Positions 7,704 through 18,730 of a stretch of DNA of 35,983 bases are shown piece after piece. Below the pieces are notes generated by a model, which did no database searches, was not told where the DNA came from, and saw only the letters and a list, made by a program, of their open reading frames with translations. Positions within the stretch are counted from its first letter, which is position 1. Each line of letters starts with the position of its first letter. This stretch comes from JBGOUV01 sp041477815 (GTDB lineage Bacteria > Acidobacteriota > Terriglobia > Bryobacterales > JACQDG01). The stretch spans positions 1 through 35,983 of the forward strand of contig JBGOUV010000013.1 in NCBI GenBank assembly GCA_041477815.1, written 5' to 3'. The translations under genes and the position numbers were made by a program.

Positions 7704-8645
7704 ATGCGCCGACGAGACTTCTGCCTCACTCTGGCCGCCGCCGCCCCGCTGGCCGCCGCCGCGCGACTCACCCGCGCCAACCTCTGTTTCATCACCGACG
7801 AGGTCTCGCGGAACCTCCGCACGGCCCTGCAGTTCGCCTCCGAGTACGGTCTCCGCCAGGTAGAGCTGCGGAATGTATATGATAAATACTGCTTTCGCCA
7901 CGATCCGGCCACCCTCCGCCAGATTCACGCCTTGCTCCAGGAGTACGGCGTCCGCGTGGCCATCCTCTCCACCCCCGTCCTGAAATGCATTCTGCCCGGC
8001 TCCCGCCTCAGCGCCCTGGCCCAAAAGGAGTCCGCCGGGGCCCGCTCCACCTTTCCCATCCCCGACCACGAGCAGTTCCCCCGCCAACTGGAGTTTCTCC
8101 GCCAGGCTATAGCCGCCGCCCGCATCCTCGAGACCGATAAGCTCCGCATCTTCTCTTACTGGCAGGTCGAGAACCTCGAACAGGAGCGCCCCCGCATCCT
8201 GGAAGGTCTCCGCCGCGTCACCGAGATCGCCGAAAAGGAGAAGATCCGCCTGGCCATCGAGAACGAGCCCGGCTGCAACCTGGCCAACTGCGCCCAGACC
8301 ATGAGCGTCCTGAACGAAATCCGCTCCCCCTGGCTGGGCATGGCCTGGGACGTGGTCAACGGCGCCTCCACCGGTGAAATCCCCTACCCCGACGGCTTCC
8401 GTCTCCTCGACGCCCAACGCATCTGGCACCTGCATATCAAGGATTCCTGCCCCGACCCCGCCACCGGCCGCCGCCGCATCTGCGCCGTAGGCGATGGCAG
8501 TACTCCGTACTCCGAAATCTTCCCGGCCCTCGCCCAAAGCGGCTACTCCGGCGCCCTCTCCATGGAAACTCACTTCACCATCGACGGCGGCCGCGAGCCG
8601 GCCAGCCGCCGCTCCCTGGAAGGACTCCTGCGCGTCCTGAGCTAG
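7704..8645 (+). CDS. Tat-exported sugar phosphate isomerase/epimerase-like TIM barrel
   Basis: This 313-aa protein begins MRRRDFCLTLAAAAPLAAAA, a twin-arginine type leader, so export in folded form is likely. The mature part is a xylose-isomerase/AP-endonuclease-2 TIM barrel. Metal-ligand candidates appear in the expected order: Glu in LAIENEPG (about residue 190), Asp in GMAWDVVN, His in WHLHIKD and the final Glu in SMETHF. It probably isomerises or epimerises a sugar or polyol; the exact substrate is unknown. It is divergent from the TPR operon. Its TAG at 8643-8645 is directly followed, in the same frame, by the leucine-rich-repeat pseudogene. Confidence 0.88.
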   Translation: MRRRDFCLTLAAAAPLAAAARLTRANLCFITDEVSRNLRTALQFASEYGLRQVELRNVYDKYCFRHDPATLRQIHALLQEYGVRVAILSTPVLKCILPGSRLSALAQKESAGARSTFPIPDHEQFPRQLEFLRQAIAAARILETDKLRIFSYWQVENLEQERPRILEGLRRVTEIAEKEKIRLAIENEPGCNLANCAQTMSVLNEIRSPWLGMAWDVVNGASTGEIPYPDGFRLLDAQRIWHLHIKDSCPDPATGRRRICAVGDGSTPYSEIFPALAQSGYSGALSMETHFTIDGGREPASRRSLEGLLRVLS

Positions 8646-8651
8646 ACGAAG

Positions 8652-9435
8652 GTGAAAGACCTGAACCTGTGGCGGAGCCTCCTGACGTCCCTGCCCGAGG
8701 CCCTCTTCGAGGTAACGAGCCTGGAGACGCTGAACCTCGCGGAGAATCGCCTGACCTCTCTCCGCGCGCGTGGGCCGGCTGACCCGGCTCCGCATGCTGG
8801 ACCTGGGCCACAACGAGCTCACCTCTCTGCCCAAGGAGCTGGGCAATCTGACTGGTCTCTCCGGCTATCTATACCTCAGTCATAACCAGTTGACGGCGGT
8901 CCCGGAGTCGCTCGGAAATCTGGTTCGTCTGGCCTATCTGAATATCAGTGACAACCGGCTCACCGCTCTGCCCGACACCATCGGCAACCTGGCCGGCCTC
9001 CGGGAGCTGCGGCTGTACAACAATCGTCTCGCCGCTCTTCCGGAATCGCTCGGCAATCTGTCGAGCCTGCGGGAGCTTCATCTCTGGAACAACGAGCTGA
9101 CGTCGCTGCCGTTATCGCTCGGCAACCTGCGAAGCCTCCGCGAGCTGGGGCTGCAGGACAACCGCCTGGCGTCGCTCCCCGAGTCCCTCGGGACCCTGAC
9201 CCGCCTCGCCCGTCTGGACCTGCGAAACAACCGGCTGGCGGAGATCCCCCCCTCTCTCGGCAGCCTCCTTAGCCTGACTCATCTGGACCTCCGCGCCAAC
9301 CGCCTGGTCTCTATTCCCGACAGCATCGGCGACCTGCCGAACCTCGAGAAGCTGGATTTGCGCTGGAACCAGTGGTCCGCGCTGCCGGCGTGGATCGACC
9401 GGCTCGAGCGGCGGGGATGCATGGTATTACACTGA
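8652..9435 (+). pseudogene. Leucine-rich-repeat protein gene, frameshifted and lacking a proper start
   Basis: About eleven 23-residue LRRs of the LxxLxLxxNxLxxLPxxLGxL type are encoded in 69-bp units (for example LRELRLYNNRLAALPESLGN). The first part starts in the same frame as the isomerase, two codons after its TAG, with only a GTG at 8652 and no clear ribosome-binding site. After NRLTSL (about 8761) the frame is lost in the alternating run CCGCGCGCG at 8762-8770. The repeats resume in another frame at GTG 8770 (VGRLTRLRMLDLG) and continue to the TGA at 9433-9435. An odd indel in the CG run explains this. GTG 8770 could still give a 221-aa protein of intact LRRs. The gene ends 9 bp inside the convergent DoxX gene. 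Confidence 0.75.
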
Positions 9436-9819
9436 CTTGCGGAAGAGCCGGTCCAGGCTCCAGGGACCCGGTCCGGCGGCGGCAAGGTAGAGGAACAGGA
9501 AGCAATAGAGAGCGGCGAGTTCACCGCCGTTGAGAAGGGGCCAGAATCCCCGGGGCTGATGCGCGCGAAAATACGCCACCGCCATCTGACCGCTGAGCAG
9601 AAACGCCACGGGCCGGGTCCCCAGGCCGAGCAGGATCAGGAGTCCGCCGAAGGTTTCCAGCGCGCCCGCCACCCACAGCATGGAGAGGAAGGTAGCGGTG
9701 GCGCCTTTGCCGCCCATTCCGCCGAAGAGTCCGAAGAGCTTCTGGAAGCCATGCAGCGAGTATGTGAACCCGGCTACGATGCGCAGCAGAGAGAGGACAT
9801 GGGGTTGCAAGGAACGCAT
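9427..9819 (-). CDS. DoxX family membrane protein
   Basis: This 130-aa protein has four predicted hydrophobic helices: SLLRIVAGFTYSLHGFQKLFG, ATATFLSMLWVAGALETFGGLLILLGL, PVAFLLSGQMAVAYF and ELAALYCFLFLYLAAAG. The HGFQKLFG after helix 1 and LETFGGLLILLGLGTRP are typical of DoxX/YphA-like proteins. Family roles vary (thiosulfate:quinone oxidoreductase subunit, redox-stress membrane complexes); none can be assigned here. The start is ATG 9819; TAAGAT lies 8 nt upstream and no ribosome-binding site is seen. Its last 9 bp overlap the convergent LRR gene end. Confidence 0.9.
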   Translation of the reverse strand: MRSLQPHVLSLLRIVAGFTYSLHGFQKLFGLFGGMGGKGATATFLSMLWVAGALETFGGLLILLGLGTRPVAFLLSGQMAVAYFRAHQPRGFWPLLNGGELAALYCFLFLYLAAAGPGPWSLDRLFRKSV

Positions 9820-10011
9820 ATGGGTCCATCTTAGCGCACCGGGACGGCTGCGATATTGCTCAGTACATCCAGCAGATCGGGTCGTTTGGGCCCATCACCT
9901 AAGTGATCCAACCCGCCTGATGGTAGCGAGCCGGCCACCCGGTACGATAAACTGAGCCCCTCCTGTTCTTGACATTCCACCCGGCATCGGGGATTCTGGA
10001 AACCGAGCCCT

Positions 10012-10737
10012 ATGTCCGCCACCCACCCTCGTCTCTCCGGCCCCTCCCCGCCAGCGAGTCTGTCCGAGCGCGCCTATGTGGTGATTCGGGACCGCATCCT
10101 GAAGGGCGAGCTAGCCCTCGGTGCGGCCTTGTCCCGGCGCCAACTGGCTGCCGAGCTGGGCATGAGCCTGCTGCCGGTGGCGGAGGCCCTGCAGCGGCTG
10201 GAAGGCGACGGTCTGGTGGAGAGCCGGCCCCGTATCGGCACGCGGGTGTGCCGGCCCACGGCCCAGGATATCCGCGAGCGCTACGAAGTCCGCGAGGCGC
10301 TCGAGTCGCAGTCCGCCCGCCTGTTTGCCGAAAAGGCCAGCGTCCGCGAGAGGCTGGAGATGCAAGCCATGTCCGAGAACATGGACGCCATGTTCAACCG
10401 TTGTTTCGCCGGCGCCAACAACGATCCCGAGTTCCTCTACGCGGTCCACAGCTTCCACTCGCAGTTCCACTTCCGAATCGCCGAGTGCACCGGCTGCCGG
10501 GCGCTCCGCCAGGCCATCGAAAAGAACCAGGTGCTGATCTTCACCTGGCTCTATGACACCGCCGCCCGCCGGCCCCCCCTGCCTCCCCGCTTCCACCGCG
10601 ACCTCATTGAGGCCCTCTGCCAAGGCGATCCCGAAGTGGCCGACCGGGCCATGCGGCAGCACGTCCGCTACGGCCTCGAGAATGTCGTCCGGGGCATCGG
10701 TCCGGACGACGCCGCCCCAGTACAGAGGATCAAATAG
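10012..10737 (+). CDS. GntR family transcriptional regulator, FCD (FadR) subfamily
   Basis: This 241-aa protein has an N-terminal winged helix at residues about 17-80 (SERAYVVIRDRILKGEL, then LSRRQLAAELGMSLLPVAEAL and LEGDGLVESRPRIGTRV) and an all-helical FCD effector domain at 85-225. Histidines at about 146, 149, 153, 195 and 217 are candidates for the FCD metal/ligand pocket. Such regulators usually repress catabolic genes for organic acids or sugars and are induced by the substrate. The neighbours do not reveal the target; the sugar-related genes of the window are candidates. The preceding 192 bp contain no recognised gene. Confidence 0.9.
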   Translation: MSATHPRLSGPSPPASLSERAYVVIRDRILKGELALGAALSRRQLAAELGMSLLPVAEALQRLEGDGLVESRPRIGTRVCRPTAQDIRERYEVREALESQSARLFAEKASVRERLEMQAMSENMDAMFNRCFAGANNDPEFLYAVHSFHSQFHFRIAECTGCRALRQAIEKNQVLIFTWLYDTAARRPPLPPRFHRDLIEALCQGDPEVADRAMRQHVRYGLENVVRGIGPDDAAPVQRIK

Positions 10738-10743
10738 ACCGCT

Positions 10744-10989
10744 TCACTCCACTACCACGTCCAAAGACTTCAATTCATCTCCTTCGTAAGCAACCGTGAC
10801 CGGCTGCCGGCCCGACGGCGCTTCATGCGGCGCCACCACGTCGATTTGCCAGACCGCGGCCGTGCCCGGCGCCAGCCCGCTGAAGACCACTTTGGCCGGC
10901 ATCCCGCCGATGCGGACTTCCGGCGAGCTGCTGGTGTAGTAACGCTGCGATTCCGGAAGCGACGGTGCCGGAAAGAGCGAAAACGGCCA
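10744..10989 (-). pseudogene. Orphan C-terminal tail of a TIGR03437-like domain
   Basis: The minus frame between a TAG at 10990-10992 and the TGA at 10744-10746 has no start codon in a sensible place. It encodes SPEVRIGGMPAKVVFSGLAP followed by AAVWQIDVVAPHEAPSGRQP, a good match to the end of the Solibacter-type TIGR03437 domain (VxIGGxxAxVxFxGLAPGxxGxxQxxVxVP). The 1119-aa protein upstream on the same strand ends with its own copy of this domain, so this is a detached extra tail, probably left by deletion of a similar gene. The rest of the spacer up to 11072 shows nothing recognisable. Confidence 0.65.
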
Positions 10990-11072
10990 CTACGGGCAAA
11001 CCGCTAGAGGTCGGAGTGGTTCGACAAGGTCCGCGTAAGCCATCGTCTTCGGCCTGCTGTCTTCCGACTTCC

Positions 11073-14000
11073 CTACTGCACCGGAATCTTCGCATCCTGA
11101 CTGGCCACGTTATCCACCACTATGGACAGGTCCGCCAGTCCCGACCGCGCGTTCTCCGGAATCCGGAAATTGATCTGGTACGCCGTGATAAGACCCGGGG
11201 CATAGAACCACCCCAGCACCTCCACGCCCTCCCCGTTGATCCCCACCACCGGCTGCCGCACGGGAATCGCCGCCGGCACGGGTCCCGGAACGTTGGTCGC
11301 CACCGGCGGACTGGTGAGACCCAGCCCGGTGAGGAAAATGAGGATGATCTCCCCTTTCCGCGCCGGATTGGCGGCCGTCACCAGGGTGAAATCCGCGTGC
11401 AGCGCCGCCGCCAGCCCGGTGGCCGGGATCTCAAAAATGCCCGGCGCCAGCGGCTGGATACGCACCCCCGTGACCGTCACGCTCGACCCATTATTGGTAA
11501 TGACTACCGTGACCGTGCCCGGCGCCGGAACGTTGAACGGCACCTGAATGTTGATCTGCTCCCGGCCGCCCACGTTGGCGATCGCGATGATCGGAACCTC
11601 CACTCCGTCCACCGTGACGCGCACCCCGCGCAGCGTGGTCGGGAATGGAGCCCGGTCGGCGAAAACCACACCGGTGATGCCTTCCATTAAGGCGGTACCG
11701 AAGATGGTTCCCAGGCTCCCCGGCGCCCAGCCCGGACGAAAGCTCGCGCCATTGACGAACCCCGCCGCCACCACCACCGGCACGCGTCCCACGGTCTCCA
11801 AGGTGAATGTCAGGGATTGCCCCACCGCCTCCGCAATCACCGTGATCGTGCCCAGCGCGCTTCCGGCCAGGACGGTGGCGGACGCTCTCCCTTGCGCATT
11901 GGTAGTCGCCCTCGTGGGCGTCACCGTGGCCGATCCGGAGGCCACGCGGAACGTCACCTCCACTCCCGGCGCCGCGACGCCGTTGGCATCCTGCGCCTCC
12001 ACCACCAGCGGCTGGCCCGCCTGCTGGCCCACCATGACGCTCTGGTTGTTCCCCGACGTGGCGGCCAGCCGGCTGGCCACAATGTTCACTGCCAGGTTGA
12101 AGATGGCGGTAAAGCCGCCCGCGCTCGCCGTCACCGTAAACACACCGGCGCGACTGCCCAGGCGCACCAGGACCGAGGCCTCCCCATCGTCATTAGTAGT
12201 ACCAAAGATACCCTCCAGCGTGGCCGCTCCCGCAGGACTCACCGTCCAGGTCACGCTCTGGCCCGTCACGCCGTTGCCGCACTGGTCGGCCAGCCGTACC
12301 AGCAAGGCCTGCCCCCGGCCATCCAGCCGCCGCCCGGGACTGCCGTTCTGGTTGTCCCCCTGCCTTTTGATCAACTGCGCGGCCGGACCCCGCATCGCCG
12401 TGAACCGGATATCGGCCGAGAGCTGGATCTGGCTGAGCACGGTGGCCCGAATGACGCCGATACCGGAGAAACACCCGAACGTCACGGAGGTCGTCGCCGT
12501 CCCGCTCCCATCGGTAATCGCCAGGGGCGGATCGATAATGACATCGGTTTGGGAGGTGAACGAAACGCCGACGTCGGGCACGCCGGTCCCGGCGGCATTC
12601 AGAGCCCGCACCTTAATCGCGTCGGGAAATCTCGTCCGCACGATTCCCACCAGCGTGCTCTCGCCTTCGGCCGTGACCTGCGTGGGGAGGGCGGCGGCGG
12701 TGGGGACGATGGTCACCCGGAAGGGCTCCGGGAGCGACCGCCCGAACGGGTCGGTCACCGAAATCTCAGCGGTGGTCACGGCCGTCACCGCCCCCGCCGT
12801 GCAGGTGAAGGCGGCCGCTCCGTTGACGTCCGTCAGGGCCAGGCCCGGACAGGTGACGGTCGTCGGGAAAGTCGCCGACAGCGTCAGCGACGGCACGGGC
12901 AGGCCGTTACTGGTGGCCCGCACCACCAGGTCAAACGGGAACTGGGTGCCTTGGACCATGATTTGGCGGTCGCCCGATACCTTCCGCAAGCCGTCCGGCG
13001 CGGTGGTGGCGCCGCCGCCGTTCAGGTTGAACGTTTGGGTCGACACGAACCCGCCCGCGTTGACCGTGGCCGTCACCGCCACGCCGGTCGAGATCGGCAC
13101 CGTGACGAACGTCTCGGCCACCCCCGCCAGATTGGTCGCGGGTGCAGTGTCTGAGAACGACACATCCGTCGTGTCCGAGCTGAAGATCACCGTCTGGCCG
13201 AACGCCGCCTGCCCGTTTCCGGTGCGCGCTCGCACCGCCAGCGGCGCCCGCAAGGTCGCGCCCGCGACGCCGCTCTGGCCGTTGCCGCCGTAAATCTCCA
13301 GTTGCGCCGCCGTCGTGCCCCCCAGGTACACCGCCGCCAGGCCCGACGGCGTGACCGTGGCGGTCCCGGCGCCGGACGGCAGCGAGCTGAACCCGTCCAG
13401 CCGCACCACCCTTCGATCGGTGAACGCAATGAACAGGAAGCGCCCGTCGGGCGACCCCTCGATGTCGACGGCGTTGCTCCCGAACTGCACGCTGGTTACC
13501 TCCGCCGCCGTGCCTCCGGCGGTGAGAAAACCCTGAAAAATCCGTCCCGGAGCGCCCGCCAGCAAAAAGGCGCGGTTGGCCCCCGCCATCACGATCTCAC
13601 TGATGTTCAATCCGGCGGCGCTGAACGGCGTCGTGCCCACGGTTCGGGAGGCCAGGTTCAAGATGGGCGCCGACAGGTTGGAATTCAGCACCGCCGTGGC
13701 CACCGGCGGATCCGGATCGAAGACGATGCTGCTGCCCCCGAAGAACGTATTCGGAATCGGCGCCGATACGTTGTTGGACAGGCGGTCGATCTCGTAGACC
13801 GAGCCCGACGCGGCCACGTAGACGCGCGAGCCGTTCGGCGCCATCCCGATCGCGGTGGGGAAAACCCCGATCGGCAGCGAAGCCGTGACCGACAACAACT
13901 GCGTCACCGGGACCAAATCGATCATCCGGATGACCGAGGAGCCCGCCGACATCACGTAGGCCCGGCGCGAATTGGGCGTGAACACGATTCCGGCCCCGGC

Positions 14001-14432
14001 CGTCGGCAAGGGAAAGGACGCCGCGATGTCCACCGCCTCCGTCGTGTTCAGTACGTAGAGCAGGTTTCCGGCCGCCACCAGCAGCCGGCGTCCGTCGGGT
14101 GAGAGCGCCGCGGCCTGCGGGCCGGACGGTCCGGGCGACTCCAGCGGCAGGGTGGCGCGAACCGTGAACAGCGGCGCCGGGTTCAGCACCGTGATCGAGT
14201 TGCTGGTGACCACGTAGAGCTTCAAGTACGACAGGGGATTCGCCGGATCCGGAACCCCGAACGCCCGCAGCGCGCCGGCGCCAACGGTCGGAGTTCCGAG
14301 AAACTCCATGGTGTCGGCGTTATAAACATCCGCCGTCGTGGCGGCGCCGTGAAAGACAAACACCAGGTTGGCGCCGCTCAAGACCACCGGCAGCCACCAG
14401 AGAATCAGGAGAGCCTTCAGCATGTTTCGCAT
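11073..14432 (-). CDS. Large secreted propeller/Ig-like protein with C-terminal TIGR03437 domain
   Basis: This 1119-aa protein starts at ATG 14432 with a signal peptide (MRNMLKALLILWWLPVVLSG). Residues about 20-390 form a YVTN/PQQ-like beta-propeller (blades such as SPDGRRLLVAAGNLLYVLN and TPNSRRAYVMSAGSSVIRMID). Residues about 400-880 are repeated bacterial Ig-like (Big_1-like) domains with the pattern PLxVRxxxxNGxxxxGxxVxF and DxxGxAxxxV. The last 236 residues match the TIGR03437 domain (AAGFVNGASFRPGWAPGSLGTIFG near its start). The protein is probably cell-surface or secreted; function unknown. It is divergent from the esterase gene with only 52 bp between starts, containing an inverted repeat. 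The long plus-strand open frames over this gene are codon-bias shadows. Confidence 0.88.
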   Translation of the reverse strand: MRNMLKALLILWWLPVVLSGANLVFVFHGAATTADVYNADTMEFLGTPTVGAGALRAFGVPDPANPLSYLKLYVVTSNSITVLNPAPLFTVRATLPLESPGPSGPQAAALSPDGRRLLVAAGNLLYVLNTTEAVDIAASFPLPTAGAGIVFTPNSRRAYVMSAGSSVIRMIDLVPVTQLLSVTASLPIGVFPTAIGMAPNGSRVYVAASGSVYEIDRLSNNVSAPIPNTFFGGSSIVFDPDPPVATAVLNSNLSAPILNLASRTVGTTPFSAAGLNISEIVMAGANRAFLLAGAPGRIFQGFLTAGGTAAEVTSVQFGSNAVDIEGSPDGRFLFIAFTDRRVVRLDGFSSLPSGAGTATVTPSGLAAVYLGGTTAAQLEIYGGNGQSGVAGATLRAPLAVRARTGNGQAAFGQTVIFSSDTTDVSFSDTAPATNLAGVAETFVTVPISTGVAVTATVNAGGFVSTQTFNLNGGGATTAPDGLRKVSGDRQIMVQGTQFPFDLVVRATSNGLPVPSLTLSATFPTTVTCPGLALTDVNGAAAFTCTAGAVTAVTTAEISVTDPFGRSLPEPFRVTIVPTAAALPTQVTAEGESTLVGIVRTRFPDAIKVRALNAAGTGVPDVGVSFTSQTDVIIDPPLAITDGSGTATTSVTFGCFSGIGVIRATVLSQIQLSADIRFTAMRGPAAQLIKRQGDNQNGSPGRRLDGRGQALLVRLADQCGNGVTGQSVTWTVSPAGAATLEGIFGTTNDDGEASVLVRLGSRAGVFTVTASAGGFTAIFNLAVNIVASRLAATSGNNQSVMVGQQAGQPLVVEAQDANGVAAPGVEVTFRVASGSATVTPTRATTNAQGRASATVLAGSALGTITVIAEAVGQSLTFTLETVGRVPVVVAAGFVNGASFRPGWAPGSLGTIFGTALMEGITGVVFADRAPFPTTLRGVRVTVDGVEVPIIAIANVGGREQINIQVPFNVPAPGTVTVVITNNGSSVTVTGVRIQPLAPGIFEIPATGLAAALHADFTLVTAANPARKGEIILIFLTGLGLTSPPVATNVPGPVPAAIPVRQPVVGINGEGVEVLGWFYAPGLITAYQINFRIPENARSGLADLSIVVDNVASQDAKIPVQ

Positions 14433-14442
14433 GGCTGCACCT

Positions 14443-14457
14443 ATCAGTATTTCTGAT
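14443..14457. promoter_or_regulatory. Inverted repeat ATCAG-N5-CTGAT in a divergent promoter region
   Basis: The arms ATCAG (14443-14447) and CTGAT (14453-14457) are perfect and separated by TATTT. They sit in an AT-rich patch of the 52-bp gap between the starts of the TIGR03437 protein (minus) and the esterase (plus), where a shared operator would be expected. The binding protein is unknown. Confidence 0.35.
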
Positions 14458-14484
14458 GATAACATGGGCGCGGAGAATATCGAA

Positions 14485-15750
14485 ATGAGACGACTGCTGC
14501 CCGCCCTCTCCATGGCCTTGAGCCTGGTCGCGCAGAGGCATCCCCACCAGGACCTGATCGACGCCGCCCGCCTCCACCCGCCGTCCCCGGCGCTCCGGGA
14601 TCTGCTGGTCCGGACCTTCCCCGGCGCGAAAGACCGGGGCGTCACCGCAGTCTGGGGGCAGGATTTCCTGTTCGCCATCGAGACCGGCCAGACGCCGGCC
14701 GTATCCATCGACGGCGAACCCCCCGCCGCGATGCTGCGCCTGCCGGACTCCAACCTCTGGTACCGGCTGGTGAAGCTGCGCACCGGGGTCACCCATTCCT
14801 ACCGGTTTTACGCCGCCGGCGAGCCGGCCGGGAACCGCGGCGACCTCACCGGCTACAACCCCGATTCCTATCCCCAGCCCGGCGTCCCCCAGGGAACGCT
14901 CTCGGAGAAGAAGACCATCATCAGTAAGGTGTACCCCGGCATGACCTCCGACTACTGGGTCTATGTATCGCCCGGCGCCGATTGCTCCGGCGGCGCGGCC
15001 CTCATGGTCTGGCAGGATGGAGAGAACCTGTTCGACCGCGACGGCTCGCGGATGCGCCTGCTTACCGTCACCGAGAACCTGGTCCACCAGAAGCTTCTCC
15101 CCCCTCTGGTGCACGTCCTGATCGCCCCGGGCAACGCGCGCAAGATGCGCAGCATCGAATACGACACCGTGTCCGACCGTTACGCCCGCTTCCTGCTCGA
15201 GGACGTGCTGCCGGAGGTGGAGAAGTCCTGCAAGCTGCGCCCGGACGCCTACAGCCGCGGCATCGCCGGGGAGTCCTCGGGCGGCATCTGCGCGTTCAAC
15301 GCGGCCTGGTATTTCCCGAACCAGTTCAGCCGCGTGCATTCGGCGGTGGGAAGCTTCACCGCGCTCCAGTGGCGCTACGGTCAGGCGAATCCGGCCGACA
15401 ACCTCGAAGGCGGCAACATCTATCCGTTCCTGGTACGCCGCGAGCGTCGAAAGAATATCCGCGTCTGGATGAGCACCGGCCTGGACGACAACGAGAACCG
15501 CGCCGGAAGCTGGCCGCTGCAAAACATCCAGTTGGCCAACTCGCTCAAGATGCAGGAGTACGACTTCCACTTCCGGTACGGAGAGGCCGCCCACGGCGGG
15601 GCGCAAGCCGCCCTCGACCTGCCCGAGTCCCTGGCCTGGCTCTGGCGCGACTACAACCCCGCCAAGACCGAGCAGATTTTCCAGATGGATCCAGCGGAGC
15701 GGAACAAGCCGCTCTACCGCGTCAAGATCGCCAACCGCGAGGCCTGGTAG
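14485..15750 (+). CDS. Enterochelin-esterase-like (Fes/D family) secreted hydrolase
   Basis: The start ATG 14485 has GGAG nine nt upstream and gives 421 aa; an upstream in-frame ATG at 14422 lies inside the divergent gene and is not favoured. A weak signal peptide (MRRLLPALSMALSLVAQ) precedes an N-terminal beta domain (about 45-115) and an alpha/beta hydrolase domain (about 145-400). The nucleophile elbow GESSGG places Ser264 in a GxSxG motif. A Gly-Leu-Asp-Asp stretch (STGLDDNEN) and EAAHGG supply candidate Asp and His of the triad. Fes-like enzymes cleave siderophore or other esters; many acidobacterial members are carbohydrate esterases, and the substrate cannot be decided here. Confidence 0.87.
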   Translation: MRRLLPALSMALSLVAQRHPHQDLIDAARLHPPSPALRDLLVRTFPGAKDRGVTAVWGQDFLFAIETGQTPAVSIDGEPPAAMLRLPDSNLWYRLVKLRTGVTHSYRFYAAGEPAGNRGDLTGYNPDSYPQPGVPQGTLSEKKTIISKVYPGMTSDYWVYVSPGADCSGGAALMVWQDGENLFDRDGSRMRLLTVTENLVHQKLLPPLVHVLIAPGNARKMRSIEYDTVSDRYARFLLEDVLPEVEKSCKLRPDAYSRGIAGESSGGICAFNAAWYFPNQFSRVHSAVGSFTALQWRYGQANPADNLEGGNIYPFLVRRERRKNIRVWMSTGLDDNENRAGSWPLQNIQLANSLKMQEYDFHFRYGEAAHGGAQAALDLPESLAWLWRDYNPAKTEQIFQMDPAERNKPLYRVKIANREAW

Positions 15751-15834
15751 CGTGGCGCGGCTGACTGTGGCGCAGGCGCTCGTGTCAGCGCTCGGTCCTT
15801 CCTAGAGGTTCAGTGCCAAGACGAGTCTCGGCCC

Positions 15835-15858
15835 GCAGGCTGAGAGGCAGGCTGAGAG
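15835..15858. repeat. 12-bp tandem duplication GCAGGCTGAGAG x2
   Basis: Two exact copies, at 15835-15846 and 15847-15858, lie in the 471-bp spacer between the esterase and the hybrid kinase. Confidence 0.75.
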
Positions 15859-15909
15859 CCGGCGCCATCGAGCCTGCCGGAGTCAAATGAATACCCGGCC
15901 AGCAGCGCG

Positions 15910-15997
15910 CGGCAAGAGTGCCCGGGAGTCACGTGGTGCAAATTTGCACCACGGCAAGTTGTTGATTCTGCGGGGTTGAGAATCCGGCGAGTTTGCC
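15910..15997 (+). repeat. Dispersed palindromic intergenic repeat, copy A
   Basis: It contains GGCAAGAGTGCC, a perfect 22-bp palindrome at 15932-15953 with core GTGGTGCAAATTTGCACCAC, then GGCAAGTTGTTGATTCTGCG and GGTTGAG, ending in GTTTGCC. A 30-bp stretch (15953-15982) differs from the reverse complement of copy C by only three bases, and the palindrome differs from copy B at two positions. Confidence 0.75.
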
Positions 15998-16076
15998 AGG
16001 TCTTGTTTCTGCCACGGACCGCTTCACGGTTAGTGATTCCCTCGCGAAGGCCGATAAGGGTGATATGTGGTGAGGT

Positions 16077-16217
16077 ATGTTCAAACTCCTATCACACCGC
16101 GCCGGCCTGCTACGGATCATAATGCCCGACCCCGGCGCGGCCAGACTGCTCAAGAGCGCCAACCTGCCAACCATTCTGGAGCGCCGGGTCGCGGGCTGCG
16201 CCGGCGCTGGAGGCTGA
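16077..16217 (+). CDS. Possible 46-aa leader ORF before the hybrid kinase
   Basis: ATG 16077, preceded closely by GGTGAGGT, opens a 46-codon frame (MFKLLSHRAGLLRIIMPDPG and so on) ending at TGA 16215-16217, four bases before the kinase GTG. The kinase ribosome-binding site GGAGG lies within its last codons, so translational coupling is possible. There is no recognisable family and the composition is ordinary for spacer DNA, so this may be chance. Confidence 0.2.
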   Translation: MFKLLSHRAGLLRIIMPDPGAARLLKSANLPTILERRVAGCAGAGG

Positions 16218-16221
16218 TGGC

Positions 16222-18715
<2,494 letters not shown>

Positions 18716-18730
18716 GGTTCGCCCTCCGGC

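Noticed and set aside
9831..10022. 63-aa minus-strand frame upstream of the GntR gene
   Set aside because: Its end (GDGPKRPDLLDVLSNIAAVP) looks protein-like but no family is recognised and it overlaps the GntR start; not enough for a gene call.
11548..13293. 581-aa plus-strand open frame
   Set aside because: Antisense to the Ig-like part of the 1119-aa protein; the product is Thr/Pro/Ala-rich with no domain.
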